64,000 bases of DNA from Oscillospiraceae bacterium (GCA_015067995.1 SVLJ01000012.1:1-64000), one strand, 5' to 3'. Counted from the stretch's first letter, positions 43,504 through 53,108 are shown. Numbers and translations are program-made. Notes: generated by a model not told the origin, from the sequence alone.

Positions 43504-44691
43504 ATGACATGGGCAGAGCTGCAGGAGCAGAGAAGACGCCGCGCCGAGAAGCAGCGTCGTGAAGAGGAGCTGCGCGAGATCGCCAAGGGCCCCGTTGACC
43601 TTCCGTTTTTGCTGCTGGTGTGTCTTTTGACGGGCATCGGCCTGATCATGCTGTTTTCCGCCAGCTTTCCCCGGGCGTACTATGACGGACTGAGCCCCAC
43701 CTACTATCTGACCCGCCAGGGTGTATTTGCCATTATGGGCTTTTGCGCCATGCTGTTTATCTCCAAGATCAACTATCGGCGCTTCCGGGCGTTCTCCAAG
43801 CTCCTGCTGCTGGTTGCCATTGTGCTGCTGGCCATGCTGATGATTCCCGGCGTGGGCCTGACCCGCAACAACGCCACCCGCTGGCTGGGCGTGGGCGAGC
43901 TGCTGACCTTCCAGCCGTCGGAAATCGCCAAATTTGCGGTGGTGCTCTATTTTTCTGACACCATTTCGCAGAAAAAAGACAAAATGCGCACCATTCGCTA
44001 TGGTATCCTGCCCTATGTACTGATCCTTGGCGTCATTGCCGCGCTGATGATGTGGCAGCCGCATCTGAGCGGAACCATTCTGATTCTGGGCACGGGCGCG
44101 ATCCTGATGTTTGCCGGCGGTATCCGCTGGATATGGGTCATTGCCATCGGCGGCGGTGCGGCGGTGATTGCATACCTTCTGATCACCGGCGTGATCCCCT
44201 ATGGTGAGGATCGTATCGCCATGTGGTTTGACCCGTGGATCGATTCTCAGGGAGCAGGCTATCAGATGGTGCAGTCGCTGATCGCCATCGGCTCCGGCGG
44301 CCTGCTGGGTACGGGGCTGGGCAAGAGCCGCCAGAAGTTCCTCTACCTGCCGGAAGAGCATAACGACATGATCTTCTCCATCGTCTGCGAGGAGCTGGGA
44401 CTGGTGGGCGCGTGCATCATCCTGCTGCTGTTCGCGGCGCTGATCATCCGCGGCTACTGGATCTCGCTCCACGCCCGTGACCGATTTGGAAGCCTTCTGG
44501 TGGTAGGCTGTATTTCTCTCATCGCAATGCAGGTGTTCCTGAATGTGGGTGTGGTGACGGGACTTTTGCCAGCCACTGGCATTTCCCTGCCCTTCTTCAG
44601 CTATGGCGGCACGGCACTTCTGATCCAGATGGCGGAGATGGGCGTTGTTCTCAGCGTTTCCAGACAGATGAAGCCACCGAAAAACGGATAG
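43504..44691 (+). CDS. ftsW: FtsW/SpoVE/RodA-type glycosyltransferase
   Basis: The 395-residue SEDS protein polymerises lipid II with its partner PBP. After a charged 35-residue cytoplasmic tail (MTWAELQEQRRRRAEKQRRE) come about ten spans; family motifs include ATRWLGVGELLTFQPSEIAKF, PEEHNDMIFSIVCEELG, NVGVVTGLLPATGISLPFFSYGG. Context in the dcw cluster favours FtsW or SpoVE over RodA. The basic tail is longer than usual. The purine-rich leader holds many G residues. Confidence 0.92.
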   Translation: MTWAELQEQRRRRAEKQRREEELREIAKGPVDLPFLLLVCLLTGIGLIMLFSASFPRAYYDGLSPTYYLTRQGVFAIMGFCAMLFISKINYRRFRAFSKLLLLVAIVLLAMLMIPGVGLTRNNATRWLGVGELLTFQPSEIAKFAVVLYFSDTISQKKDKMRTIRYGILPYVLILGVIAALMMWQPHLSGTILILGTGAILMFAGGIRWIWVIAIGGGAAVIAYLLITGVIPYGEDRIAMWFDPWIDSQGAGYQMVQSLIAIGSGGLLGTGLGKSRQKFLYLPEEHNDMIFSIVCEELGLVGACIILLLFAALIIRGYWISLHARDRFGSLLVVGCISLIAMQVFLNVGVVTGLLPATGISLPFFSYGGTALLIQMAEMGVVLSVSRQMKPPKNG

Positions 44692-44721
44692 AGGGCATCC
44701 TGTGGAAAAGGCGGTTTGTAT

Positions 44722-45867
44722 ATGACAAAGAAAACACTTCAGCGGGTGCTGTTTACCTGCGGCGGCACGGCGGGGCATGTGAATCCCGCCATCGCTCTGG
44801 CGCAGCTGCTGCACCGGCGTGATGCGGATACGCAGTTTTTGTTCGTGGGCGCCGACCGGGGACTGGAAAAGGATCTGATTCCCAAGGCGGGCTATGATTT
44901 CAAAACGGTACACATTTCCAGCTTTCATCGCTCTCTGAAACCACGGGAGATCCGGCATAACCTGATCTCTGTGTATAATCTGACCCGTGCGCCCCGGGAA
45001 GCCAGAGCCATCCTGCGGGAGTTTCAGCCGGATATCGTGGTGGGAACCGGCGGCTATGCCAGCTATCCCATGATCAAGGCCGCAGCGAAAGCAGGGATTC
45101 CTACCGCCATCCATGAATCCAACATGGTGCCGGGTCTGACCACCAAAATGCTGGAACCCTATGCCCAGCGGATCATGGTGGGCTTTGAGACCTGCCGCCA
45201 GTACTATCAGCACCCGGAACGAGTGGTAGTCACCGGGACGCCGGTGCGTGGCGATTTCTTTGACCTGACCAAGCAGCAGGCCAGAGAGAAGCTGGGACTG
45301 CGGGATGACAGGCCTCTGATCGTTTCCTTCTGGGGTTCTCTGGGCGCGTCCGGCATGAATGCCCAGATGACGGATTTTCTGGCATTGGAAGCAGAGAAGG
45401 AGCCTTTCCATCATATTCATTCCGCCGGCAGCTACGGCTATCCAAAGCTGATGACGGCGCTGCGTGAACGGGGCGTGGAACTTGCTGACCATCCGGCTTT
45501 GCAGGTGCGGGAATACATCTATGACATGGCGGCGGCCATGCAGGCGGCAGATCTGGTGATCTGCCGGGCAGGCGCCTCCACCATCAGCGAATTGACGGCT
45601 CTGGGCGTTCCGGCGCTGATTGTGCCGTCACCTTATGTGACCAACAACCATCAGGAGAAAAATGCCCGGGTGCTGGAGGCTGCCGGTGGCGCGGAAGTGC
45701 TGCGGGAAGAGGAATCCAGCGGACAGGAGCTGTTCCGCCGTAGCTATACCATCCTGCGGGATGAGGCGCGGCGCGCAAATATGGCCAAGTCCATGGGCGC
45801 GCTGGGTATCCCCGATGCAGCGGACAGGATCTGCCGGACCATTCTGGAACTGGCCGGTGTGGAATAA
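44722..45867 (+). CDS. murG: UDP-GlcNAc:lipid I N-acetylglucosaminyltransferase
   Basis: The 381-residue GT-B enzyme makes lipid II. It begins with the conserved loop CGGTAGHVNPAIALA, then GTGGYASYPMIKAA, and in the C-terminal domain SFWGSLGASGMN and RAGASTISELTALGVPALIVPSP, which bind UDP-GlcNAc. The start at 44722 is chosen over a TTG two codons upstream. Confidence 0.95.
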   Translation: MTKKTLQRVLFTCGGTAGHVNPAIALAQLLHRRDADTQFLFVGADRGLEKDLIPKAGYDFKTVHISSFHRSLKPREIRHNLISVYNLTRAPREARAILREFQPDIVVGTGGYASYPMIKAAAKAGIPTAIHESNMVPGLTTKMLEPYAQRIMVGFETCRQYYQHPERVVVTGTPVRGDFFDLTKQQAREKLGLRDDRPLIVSFWGSLGASGMNAQMTDFLALEAEKEPFHHIHSAGSYGYPKLMTALRERGVELADHPALQVREYIYDMAAAMQAADLVICRAGASTISELTALGVPALIVPSPYVTNNHQEKNARVLEAAGGAEVLREEESSGQELFRRSYTILRDEARRANMAKSMGALGIPDAADRICRTILELAGVE

Positions 45868-45908
45868 GCAGGGCGCTGCGCCAAAGGGAGATGTGGGAGG
45901 ATGTACAG

Positions 45909-46706
45909 ATGAAAGTCTTTATCAGCGCGGATATCGAAGGTACCACGTTGGGAACTGTCTGGAGTGAGACCCGGAAGGGTGAGTATGGCTATGACCGCCT
46001 GTCCGCCCAGATGACGGCGGAGGTGAAGGCTGCCTGTGAGGGTGCTGTCGCCGCCGGAGCGGATTACATTCTGGTAAATGATGCCCATGGCTCTGCCATC
46101 AACATTGACGCTGCACAGCTGCCGGAATGCGTGGAAGTGGTTCGCGGCTGGAGTGGTCATTACCTGTGCATGGCTGACGGCGTGGACGAGAGCTTCGATG
46201 CGGCGATGTTTGTAGGCTACCATTCCGCCGCCGGCAGAAGCGGCAATCCACTCTCCCATACCGAAACCAGAAGACCTAGATGCATCCGACTCAACGGGAT
46301 GATCGGATCTGAATTCCTGCTGTACAGCTGGGCGTGCGCCATGTACGGCGTCCCCACGGTGTTCCTCAGCGGTGATAAGATGCTGACGGAGGACAGCTGC
46401 GGACTTCATCCGGGACTGCATACCGTGGCAGTGAAGAGCGGATTTGGAGGAATGACCCGCAATCTGCATCCCAAGGTGGCATGTAATCAGATCCGCCAGC
46501 AGGCGGAGGAGAGTCTGAAGCAGGATCTGGCGGGTGCGAAGATCACCCTTCCGGAGCATTTCGTGTTCGAGATCAGCTATAAGGAGCATGTGGATGCGGT
46601 GCGCCGTTCCTTCTACCCCGGCTTCCGGCTGATGGATGATGATACCATCGTCATGGAGACGAATGATTATACGGATGTGCTGCGGGCGGTGCAGTTTGTG
46701 CTGTAA
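45909..46706 (+). CDS. M55 family D-aminopeptidase
   Basis: The 265-residue protein matches the DppA (M55) D-aminopeptidase family of zinc enzymes that cleave D-Ala-D-Ala and other D-residue peptides. Predicted zinc ligands D8, E10, H60, H105 and E135 line up with D8, E10, H60, H104 and E133 of Bacillus DppA; VNDAHGSA and the SHTE segment near 117 hold the catalytic histidine. GGGAGG precedes ATG 45909. The gene lies directly after murG, in the dcw cluster, with an intergenic gap of about 40 bases. Role is inferred as recovery or control of D-Ala-D-Ala. Confidence 0.88.
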   Translation: MKVFISADIEGTTLGTVWSETRKGEYGYDRLSAQMTAEVKAACEGAVAAGADYILVNDAHGSAINIDAAQLPECVEVVRGWSGHYLCMADGVDESFDAAMFVGYHSAAGRSGNPLSHTETRRPRCIRLNGMIGSEFLLYSWACAMYGVPTVFLSGDKMLTEDSCGLHPGLHTVAVKSGFGGMTRNLHPKVACNQIRQQAEESLKQDLAGAKITLPEHFVFEISYKEHVDAVRRSFYPGFRLMDDDTIVMETNDYTDVLRAVQFVL

Positions 46707-46805
46707 GAAAATCCCATGGTTCGGATTGCATTCCAAATCGCCCTGTGTTACAACTATAATGACAGATAATGTCTCTGATCACGACAGAAAAAGAGGAGAA
46801 ACGAT

Positions 46806-47402
46806 ATGAAGTACATCAATCAGCTGGACTATCCCGATTGGCTCTATGTGACCAAAACCGATCTGGAAGAGGAGCTTCGTGAGAAGGGCAGAACCACCAC
46901 GGTGAAATCCTCTGCCTGCGGTCTGTGCTCAGCCATCATGGTGGCAGATCGCCTGCTGGTGAACCATGACTTTGATCTGAAGGCAGCCATCCGGCTGTCC
47001 TATGATGTGAAGGCCAACTTCAGCCACGGCACCAGCTATAAGCGGTATGCTCCCGCCTTTGCTGAGAAGATGGGCTTTGAATGGGAAGGCACCAACGATC
47101 CCGAGCGCCTGCGCTACTGCCTGCGCACCGGCGGTGCCGCTGTGATCCATGTGGGCGGCGACCGGGAAGGCCATACCGGCGTGTTCAGCCACGGCGGTCA
47201 TTATGTGGCCGCTGTCTCTGAGGACCGTGACGGCCGTATTGTCATTCTGGACCCCTCCTATAAGGAAGATAAGTATGAAGAGGAAGGCCGCAAGGGTTTG
47301 GTGGAAGTGAAGAACGGTGTGATCGCCATTTGCGATATGCAGGTGCTCATCGATGATACTGCCAACCGCGAGCCCCACTATCATCTGTTCTGGAGAAAGT
47401 AA
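46806..47402 (+). CDS. C39-like cysteine peptidase
   Basis: The 198-residue cytoplasmic-looking protein has a papain-like triad: C38 in SSACGLCSAIM, H132 in HGGHYVAAV and D149 in IVILDPSY, matching the C39_2 peptidase layout. No signal peptide is visible. A TATAAT at 46755-46760 suggests a separate promoter. It follows the D-aminopeptidase gene and is flanked by a terminator downstream. Substrate unknown; a role in wall-peptide processing is only suggested by position. Confidence 0.75.
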   Translation: MKYINQLDYPDWLYVTKTDLEEELREKGRTTTVKSSACGLCSAIMVADRLLVNHDFDLKAAIRLSYDVKANFSHGTSYKRYAPAFAEKMGFEWEGTNDPERLRYCLRTGGAAVIHVGGDREGHTGVFSHGGHYVAAVSEDRDGRIVILDPSYKEDKYEEEGRKGLVEVKNGVIAICDMQVLIDDTANREPHYHLFWRK

Positions 47403-47416
47403 GGAAAACCTGTGAA

Positions 47417-47444
47417 AAAGACCGCTCCTCAGGCGCGGTCTTTT
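47417..47444 (+). terminator. Intrinsic terminator
   Basis: AAAGACCGC and GCGGTCTTT pair around 9 bases and are followed by T residues, separating the peptidase genes from murA. Confidence 0.8.
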
Positions 47445-47536
47445 CCGGCATCTGTTTCAGCCTTTGAGAGAAGTCACCCGCCCGAGCCCCTGACGCATAC
47501 CATAGAGAGGTAGATTCTGTATGCGGAGGGGAGAAA

Positions 47537-48793
47537 ATGAGCTGTTTTGCTGTAACAGGCGGGAAAAAGCTTTCCGGCGAAGTGACGATACAGGGTGCGA
47601 AAAACAGTGTGCTGCCGATTCTGGCGGCTACCTTGCTCAGCAGAGGGCAGTGTGTTCTGGAAAACTGTCCACGCCTGCGGGATGTGATGGCTTCCATTCA
47701 GATCCTGCAGAGTCTGGGCTGTCGTACGTGGTGGCAGGGAAATGCACTGTCAGTGGACACAACGTACATATCGGGCGCGGTGATCCCGGACACGTTGATG
47801 CGGGAGATGCGATCTTCCGCCATCTTTCTGGGAGCCATGCTTGCTCGCTGCGGGGAGGCGGAACTGAGCTATCCCGGCGGCTGTGAGCTGGGACCGCGGC
47901 CCATTGACCTCCATCTTGGCGGACTGCGTCAACTGGGGGCAGACATAGAGGAGGAAGGCGGGCGGCTCCGGTGCAAAAGCGCGAAGCTGCGGGGATGTGA
48001 CATTGCCCTGAGCCTGCCCTCTGTGGGCGCTACGGAAAATCTGATGCTGGCGGCCTGCGGAGCAGAGGGAACAACGCGCATCCTCCATGCGGCCCGGGAG
48101 CCGGAGATCGTGGAGCTGCAGGCGTTTTTGCGGCTGTGCGGCGCGGAAGTGTCCGGCGCAGGCAGCGACTGCGTGGTGATCCGCGGTGGAAAACCGCTGC
48201 ATGGCTGTAGCCACCGCGTTCGTGCGGATCGCATTGTTACGGCCACCTATCTGTGCGGTGCTGCTGCCGCCGGCGGCGAGGTCTTTCTGCGGCAGGCCAG
48301 AGCGGACGATCTGACTGCTGTGGTGACGGTGCTGCGGGAAGCCGGCTGCGAGATACGGAAGGATGCTGCGGGGATATTCTGCGGCAGAAAGGGAAAGCTG
48401 CGAGCGGTTTCCACGGTACGGACGGCGCCCTATCCGGGTTTTCCCACAGATGCCCAATCCGTGCTGATGGCGGCGCTTCTCTGCGGGGAAGGCACCACCG
48501 TATTTGAGGAAAACATATTTGAAAACCGCTATCGGCACGTGTCCGAGCTGTGCCGCATGGGCGGCGATATTCGGGTGCTGGGCAGGGTGGCGGTGGTGAA
48601 TGGCGTCCGGCATCTCCACGGCGCTGCGGTGGAATCCACCGATCTGCGAGGGGGCGCTGCCCTGTGTGTAGCGGGATTGTCGGCGGAGGGACGTACACAG
48701 GTGGGCGGTATCCATCATATCCAAAGAGGGTATGCGGATCTGCCCGGTGATCTGCGGGCACTGGGTGCAGACGTGGTTCAGGAAGACGAATGA
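47537..48793 (+). CDS. murA: UDP-GlcNAc enolpyruvyltransferase
   Basis: The 418-residue enzyme starts peptidoglycan synthesis by transferring enolpyruvate to UDP-GlcNAc. K22 and N23 in GAKNSVLP and the catalytic C115 in YPGGCELGPRPIDLHL are all conserved, so it should be fosfomycin sensitive. GGAGGGGAG precedes the start. Position just before ftsQ is usual for this cluster. It is separated from murG by two extra peptidase genes. Confidence 0.95.
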   Translation: MSCFAVTGGKKLSGEVTIQGAKNSVLPILAATLLSRGQCVLENCPRLRDVMASIQILQSLGCRTWWQGNALSVDTTYISGAVIPDTLMREMRSSAIFLGAMLARCGEAELSYPGGCELGPRPIDLHLGGLRQLGADIEEEGGRLRCKSAKLRGCDIALSLPSVGATENLMLAACGAEGTTRILHAAREPEIVELQAFLRLCGAEVSGAGSDCVVIRGGKPLHGCSHRVRADRIVTATYLCGAAAAGGEVFLRQARADDLTAVVTVLREAGCEIRKDAAGIFCGRKGKLRAVSTVRTAPYPGFPTDAQSVLMAALLCGEGTTVFEENIFENRYRHVSELCRMGGDIRVLGRVAVVNGVRHLHGAAVESTDLRGGAALCVAGLSAEGRTQVGGIHHIQRGYADLPGDLRALGADVVQEDE

Positions 48794-48819
48794 TCTGATC
48801 ATGGAAAGAAGGTGACAGA

Positions 48820-49581
48820 ATGGCCAGAAAACGGGGTTCCAAACGCCGGCGCAGGGGAAGATTTTCGTTCCTGTATAAGCTGTTGGCCGTTCTGGCTGCC
48901 TGTGCTGTGGTGGTAACGGCGCTGACGCTGTTTTTCCGGGTGGAAACCATTCGCGTCCATGGAACGGTTCGCTATACGGAGGACGATGTCCGGAAGGCCT
49001 GCGGCGTGGAGCTGGACAGCAATATGTATTTGCTGAACAAATTCGAGGTACAGCGCCAGCTCCGGGAAGCGCTGCCGTATATTGAAGATGTGCGGATTCG
49101 CCGTGTGCTGCCGGATCAGCTGGTGATCACGGTGACGGAATGCGGTCATGTCTATGCTGTAAAACAGGAGGATGTTTCCTGGGTATTCAGCAGCAGCGGC
49201 AGGATCGTGGACCGAATGGAGGGCTACGAAGCCCGGTATCTTCCTCAGGTAGATGGCTGTCAGCTGCTGGCGCCGTCGCTGGGCACGAAGATCCAGATGG
49301 ATTTTGAGGAAGAACGGGATATCCGGCAGGAAAGCTTGCTGAACCTCCTGAAGGCGGCAGAGGCTGTCGGTGAGGTGGGCAGGATATCCGGGTATCATCT
49401 GGAGAATCCGGAAAGACTGGCCATGGATTATGTGGGACGCTTTGAGGTGCGGATGCCTTACGGAGCGGATTATACCTATATGCTGACTTATCTGGGAATG
49501 GTCATGGAGCAGCTGGGCAGCAACGAGAGCGGCATCATTGATCTCACTGTGCCGGGCGAGGCTCATGTGATTACCGATTAA
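48820..49581 (+). CDS. ftsQ: Cell division protein FtsQ/DivIB
   Basis: The 253-residue bitopic protein has a basic cytoplasmic tail, a membrane span (about 18-40; LYKLLAVLAACAVVVTALTLFF) and an outside POTRA domain (RVETIRVHGTVRYTEDDVRK), then the FtsQ beta domain. It links the FtsL-PBP pair to the divisome. A strong terminator ends the transcript. Confidence 0.9.
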   Translation: MARKRGSKRRRRGRFSFLYKLLAVLAACAVVVTALTLFFRVETIRVHGTVRYTEDDVRKACGVELDSNMYLLNKFEVQRQLREALPYIEDVRIRRVLPDQLVITVTECGHVYAVKQEDVSWVFSSSGRIVDRMEGYEARYLPQVDGCQLLAPSLGTKIQMDFEEERDIRQESLLNLLKAAEAVGEVGRISGYHLENPERLAMDYVGRFEVRMPYGADYTYMLTYLGMVMEQLGSNESGIIDLTVPGEAHVITD

Positions 49582-49595
49582 ACAGAGAGTATTGG

Positions 49596-49635
49596 CTCTG
49601 CTGTCAGATGCATCTGACGGCAGAGTCTTTCTTTT
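49596..49635 (+). terminator. Intrinsic terminator after ftsQ
   Basis: CTCTGCTGTCAGATG and CATCTGACGGCAGAG pair with one G-T pair and are followed by TCTTTCTTTT. Confidence 0.85.
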
Positions 49636-49679
49636 GCTGTAATTTTTCTGGTTTTTTACAGAAATGCTCCGGGTGATAC

Positions 49680-49708
49680 TTGACCTTGGGACAAAAGTAT
49701 TTTACAAT
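49680..49708 (+). promoter_or_regulatory. Promoter of ftsZ
   Basis: TTGACC (49680-49685) and TACAAT (49703-49708) with a 17-base spacer lie 75 bases before the ftsZ start, so ftsZ is a separate unit from ftsQ. Confidence 0.75.
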
Positions 49709-49783
49709 AGAAAAAATACAGCATGTAGAAGCATTTTTCGGGAACTTTTCCCGCAGCTACAATTTATAGTAGGAGGAACTACG

Positions 49784-50911
49784 ATGGCATTTGGGATGGA
49801 AACCGGTCCCGATACCGTGGTGAGCATTAAGGTCATCGGTGTTGGCGGCGGCGGCAACAATGTAGTGAATCGCATGGTCAGATCCGGCACGCAGGGTGTG
49901 GATTTTGTCGCAGTAAATACGGACAAGCAGGCACTGAATGTGTCCAGCGCTACCTATAAGATTCAGATCGGTGAGAAGCTGACCCATGGTCAGGGCGCAG
50001 GCTCTGATCCGGAGGTGGGACGTAAGAGTGCGGAGGAGAGCCGCAATCAGATCGCCAAGGCACTGGAGGATACCGACATGGTGTTCATCACTGCCGGTAT
50101 GGGCGGTGGCACCGGCACCGGCGGCGCACCCATCGTGGCGGAGATCGCCAAGGAAATGGGTCTTCTGACAGTTGCAGTGGTGACCAAGCCCTTTGGCTTT
50201 GAGGGGCGCCGCCGTATGCTGCAGGCCGAAAAGGGTATTGATGAGCTGAAGGACAAGGTGGACTCTCTGGTTATCATCCCCAATGAGCGTCTGAAGCACG
50301 CCACTGATCAGAAGATCACCTTTGCAAACGCATTTGAGATCGCAGACGATGTGCTGCGTCAGGCTGTGCAGTCCATTTCCGATCTGATCCGGGATACCGG
50401 CTTCATCAATCTGGACTTTGCTGACGTCAGTGCCATCATGAAGAATGCTGGTATGGCACACATGGGCGTTGGCCGCGCTGCCGGCAAGGGCAAGGCGGAA
50501 GAGGCTGCCCGTATGGCCATTTCCAGCCCCCTGCTGGAGACCTCCATCGCAGGCGCCCGCGGCGTCCTGATCAACGTCACCGGCTCCATGGATATCGGCC
50601 TGGAGGAAGTGGAGCAGGCTGCTTCTCTGGTGCAGCAGGCCGTCCATCCCGATGCTCTCACCATCTTCGGTGCCACCTTCGACGATACCATGGACGACGA
50701 GATCCGCGTTACCGTCATTGCTACTGGTTTCGATGCCGCAGAGCCTCAGGTGCTGCAGGCTGAGACACCCAAGGCAGTGGAAGAGCCCGCAGCTCCCGCT
50801 GCTTCTGCTGCTCCGTCCGCGCCTGCACCTCTGGATGTGGCCGATGACCCCAAGGAGACGCCGGAAGATCCCTTTGAGGATATTTTCAAGATTTTCCAGA
50901 GACGGGATTGA
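49784..50911 (+). CDS. ftsZ: Cell division GTPase FtsZ
   Basis: The 375-residue tubulin homologue forms the Z ring. The tubulin signature GGGTGTG is at 107-113, with [15 protein letters not shown] near 17-31 and NTDKQAL near 45. Residues 320-360 are a linker rich in Ala and Pro, and the extreme C-terminus [11 protein letters not shown] is the short FtsZ tail that binds partners. AGGAGGAAC precedes ATG 49784; the upstream in-frame ATG at 49664 lies before the promoter and is rejected. No ftsA is next to it. Confidence 0.97.
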   Translation: MAFGMETGPDTVVSIKVIGVGGGGNNVVNRMVRSGTQGVDFVAVNTDKQALNVSSATYKIQIGEKLTHGQGAGSDPEVGRKSAEESRNQIAKALEDTDMVFITAGMGGGTGTGGAPIVAEIAKEMGLLTVAVVTKPFGFEGRRRMLQAEKGIDELKDKVDSLVIIPNERLKHATDQKITFANAFEIADDVLRQAVQSISDLIRDTGFINLDFADVSAIMKNAGMAHMGVGRAAGKGKAEEAARMAISSPLLETSIAGARGVLINVTGSMDIGLEEVEQAASLVQQAVHPDALTIFGATFDDTMDDEIRVTVIATGFDAAEPQVLQAETPKAVEEPAAPAASAAPSAPAPLDVADDPKETPEDPFEDIFKIFQRRD

Positions 50912-50934
50912 TCGCCGTTTTCCCCAAATTACGC

Positions 50935-50973
50935 CGAACTCCGCAGACATTGTCTGCGGAGTTCGTTTGTTTT
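50935..50973 (+). terminator. Intrinsic terminator after ftsZ
   Basis: CGAACTCCGCAGACA and TGTCTGCGGAGTTCG pair around one base with a TTTGTTTT tail. Confidence 0.9.
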
Positions 50974-51094
50974 CGGGGGTTGAGAGAATCTCTCTGGATT
51001 TTGCGGAACAAATTGCAAAGCGACGGTGTCGAAAAAACGCAGATAATAGACCTGCCGGTTGTTTTGCCGGTATGTTTTGGAAAGGAGGGATTTC

Positions 51095-52117
51095 ATGCAT
51101 GAAAATCATAAAAAAGGGATATCCCGCCTGCGTCGAAGCGTGGCGGCCTTTTTTGGCGCGCTGCTGTTGCTGGGCGGCAGCGCCATGGCGGCAGGGACAC
51201 CCGGACAGGGGACTGGAAGGATGTTGGTTCCCGTGGGGCATACGGTCGGGATCAAGCTGTACGCCCGGGGTGTTCTGGTGGTAGGACTGCCGGACGGCGC
51301 TACACCGGCCAGACGCTGCGGACTGGAAACAGGCGATGTGATTCTGCAGTGCTGCGGAACGGCAGTCACATCCACGGAGCAGTTTCAGTCCATGCTGCAG
51401 TCCTCCAACGGCGGAAGCCTGGAACTGCAGATTCGGAGAAACAGCAACTGCAGAACGCTGTCGGTGACACCTGAAGAAAATGAGTCCGGCATCTATGCCA
51501 TCGGTGCGTGGATTCGGGACAGCATGGCCGGCATTGGAACTATCACCTATTATGACCCGGAAAACGGAACTTTCGGCGCATTGGGACACGGAATCAACGA
51601 TGTGGATACCGCACAGCTGATGCCGTTTTCTTCCGGAACCATTTTGCCGTCCACGGTAAAGACGGTGAAAAAGGGTGCGTGCGGCTCTGCGGGTCAGCTG
51701 AAAGGTGATTTTGAGCTGACGACTGAGTTGGGTACTTTGTATGCCAATACGGAATGCGGTATTTTCGGCCGTGCGGAGGCACTGTCTGATCTGGGAGAAG
51801 CACTGCCGGTGGCCGAGAGCGGAGAGATTCGTGTTGGCCCGGCGGTGATCCGCTGCAATGTAGAGGGTGATTCTGTCCAGGATTACCGGGTGGAAATCAC
51901 AAAGTTGTTTCGCGATTCATCCGATCCGCGGGACATGCTGCTGGAGGTAACAGATCCGGAACTGCTGACGCTTACCGGCGGCATCGTGCAGGGAATGAGC
52001 GGCAGCCCGATCATTCAGGATGGCAAACTGGTGGGTGCAGTAACCCATGTGTTGGTAAACGATCCCACAAGAGGATACGGAATTTTTATTGAGAATATGC
52101 TGGAAGCGGCATCTTAA
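51095..52117 (+). CDS. spoIVB: SpoIVB sporulation peptidase
   Basis: The 340-residue S55 serine peptidase is secreted from the forespore and triggers sigma-K activation in species with that pathway. A membrane or signal segment lies at about 16-32 and a PDZ domain at 60-125. Catalytic residues are H165 in ALGHGIND and S302 in GMSGSPI, judged by family pattern. GGAGGG precedes ATG 51095. The gene is intact, but a second copy of its last 27 codons lies 1.1 kb downstream, so its 3' end was replaced or duplicated. It is normally next to spo0A. Confidence 0.92.
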   Translation: MHENHKKGISRLRRSVAAFFGALLLLGGSAMAAGTPGQGTGRMLVPVGHTVGIKLYARGVLVVGLPDGATPARRCGLETGDVILQCCGTAVTSTEQFQSMLQSSNGGSLELQIRRNSNCRTLSVTPEENESGIYAIGAWIRDSMAGIGTITYYDPENGTFGALGHGINDVDTAQLMPFSSGTILPSTVKTVKKGACGSAGQLKGDFELTTELGTLYANTECGIFGRAEALSDLGEALPVAESGEIRVGPAVIRCNVEGDSVQDYRVEITKLFRDSSDPRDMLLEVTDPELLTLTGGIVQGMSGSPIIQDGKLVGAVTHVLVNDPTRGYGIFIENMLEAAS

Positions 52118-52209
52118 CCAACAAAAACGACCCTATTCACCGTGGGGTGATTTACAAAACAGAGTTTCCTCTACACGAACGCATAATCCCAAATTGAATG
52201 ACTTACGAA

Positions 52210-52241
52210 GAAAAAGCGTGGGCGATTGCCCACGCTTTTTT
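52210..52241. terminator. Bidirectional intrinsic terminator
   Basis: AAAAAGCGTGGGC and GCCCACGCTTTTT pair around GATT, between spoIVB and the convergent unknown gene. Confidence 0.88.
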
Positions 52242-53088
52242 ATTCCGGATATACCGCAGAAAATGCCGCCCATACTTCTTCTAAAAACCGGTCTGCTTCA
52301 AACGTTGCATCTTTTTTTCGCACATATTCAACCGCATCCAGTATGATCTTTTTGCATAGTGCTATGCGTTCTGTTTGATTGCTGTGCCGAAACTCATGGT
52401 ATGGGATAATTAAGCGAATATCCGCATATCGATTTTTCCAACTGATATATCTTCGCTCCTTGAGCGTTACCGTTGGTATGCACATCGGGATAATCGCAAG
52501 ACGATCCAGTTGTTCCGAAAACCGTTCACCAAAATGTCGATTTGTAAATTCCTGTTCCACAGGGAAAAGCAAATCAGCAAGTTTCATTCCTACTGCCTCA
52601 TATGTTTCAAAACTGACAAACCAGAACGAAGTTTTTTTATACAGGTCATATGTTTCAGAGTATTCCACTTTGACCGGTTTTCCAGCCCGATAATAGTTCA
52701 GTACTTTGATACGTATGCTGGCTTCCTGTTCGGGGATGTAGTTGCGAATATTCAAATTGGAACGGGAAAGAACATATTTTAAATTTGGAAATCGGGAAAG
52801 ATCAATTCCTTCCTCATCAGAATCAGTTTCCTCATAGTCCAGAACAAGCTGCTCCAATTCTGAATGCGCATAAAAGGTGTCAAAACCTTTCGCCGTTGGA
52901 ATTCCACCGGTTATGATCAAATTACGAATGACAGGAAAGACACAAAGATACTCCAGAGAACTCAATTCAATTTCAATATTCTCACACTCCGTATGATGAT
53001 GGATTTCTGCACGGTCTTCATCATCCAGAATGAGCGCATTCAGAAATTGATACAATCCCCCATCGATAACCCGTTCTCTATATTCCAT
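52240..53088 (-). CDS. Uncharacterised protein in the spoIVB insert
   Basis: The 282-residue protein is soluble, acidic in the N-terminal part and has regularly spaced leucine/isoleucine strands (SSLEYLCVFPVIRNLIITGG, SRFPNLKYVLSR) that resemble degenerate leucine-rich repeats. The C-terminal half (KERRYISWKNRYADIRLIIPYHEFR) has no recognised motif. Base composition is visibly more AT-rich than its neighbours, suggesting acquisition. It has its own promoter, and lies between spoIVB and the spoIVB 3' remnant. Function not known; an immunity-type or regulatory role is possible but unsupported. Confidence 0.6.
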   Translation of the reverse strand: MEYRERVIDGGLYQFLNALILDDEDRAEIHHHTECENIEIELSSLEYLCVFPVIRNLIITGGIPTAKGFDTFYAHSELEQLVLDYEETDSDEEGIDLSRFPNLKYVLSRSNLNIRNYIPEQEASIRIKVLNYYRAGKPVKVEYSETYDLYKKTSFWFVSFETYEAVGMKLADLLFPVEQEFTNRHFGERFSEQLDRLAIIPMCIPTVTLKERRYISWKNRYADIRLIIPYHEFRHSNQTERIALCKKIILDAVEYVRKKDATFEADRFLEEVWAAFSAVYPE

Positions 53089-53108
53089 GATGCATCCCTC
53101 CTTTTTCT

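Noticed and set aside
42352-45492. A 1,046-codon open frame on the minus strand across mraY, ftsW and murG
   Set aside because: It is antisense to three certain genes and has no domain. Biased codon use in those genes removes stops from the opposite strand.
49664-49783. Upstream in-frame extension of ftsZ
   Set aside because: It begins before the ftsZ promoter and lacks a ribosome site; FtsZ proteins start near the MAFGMETG position.
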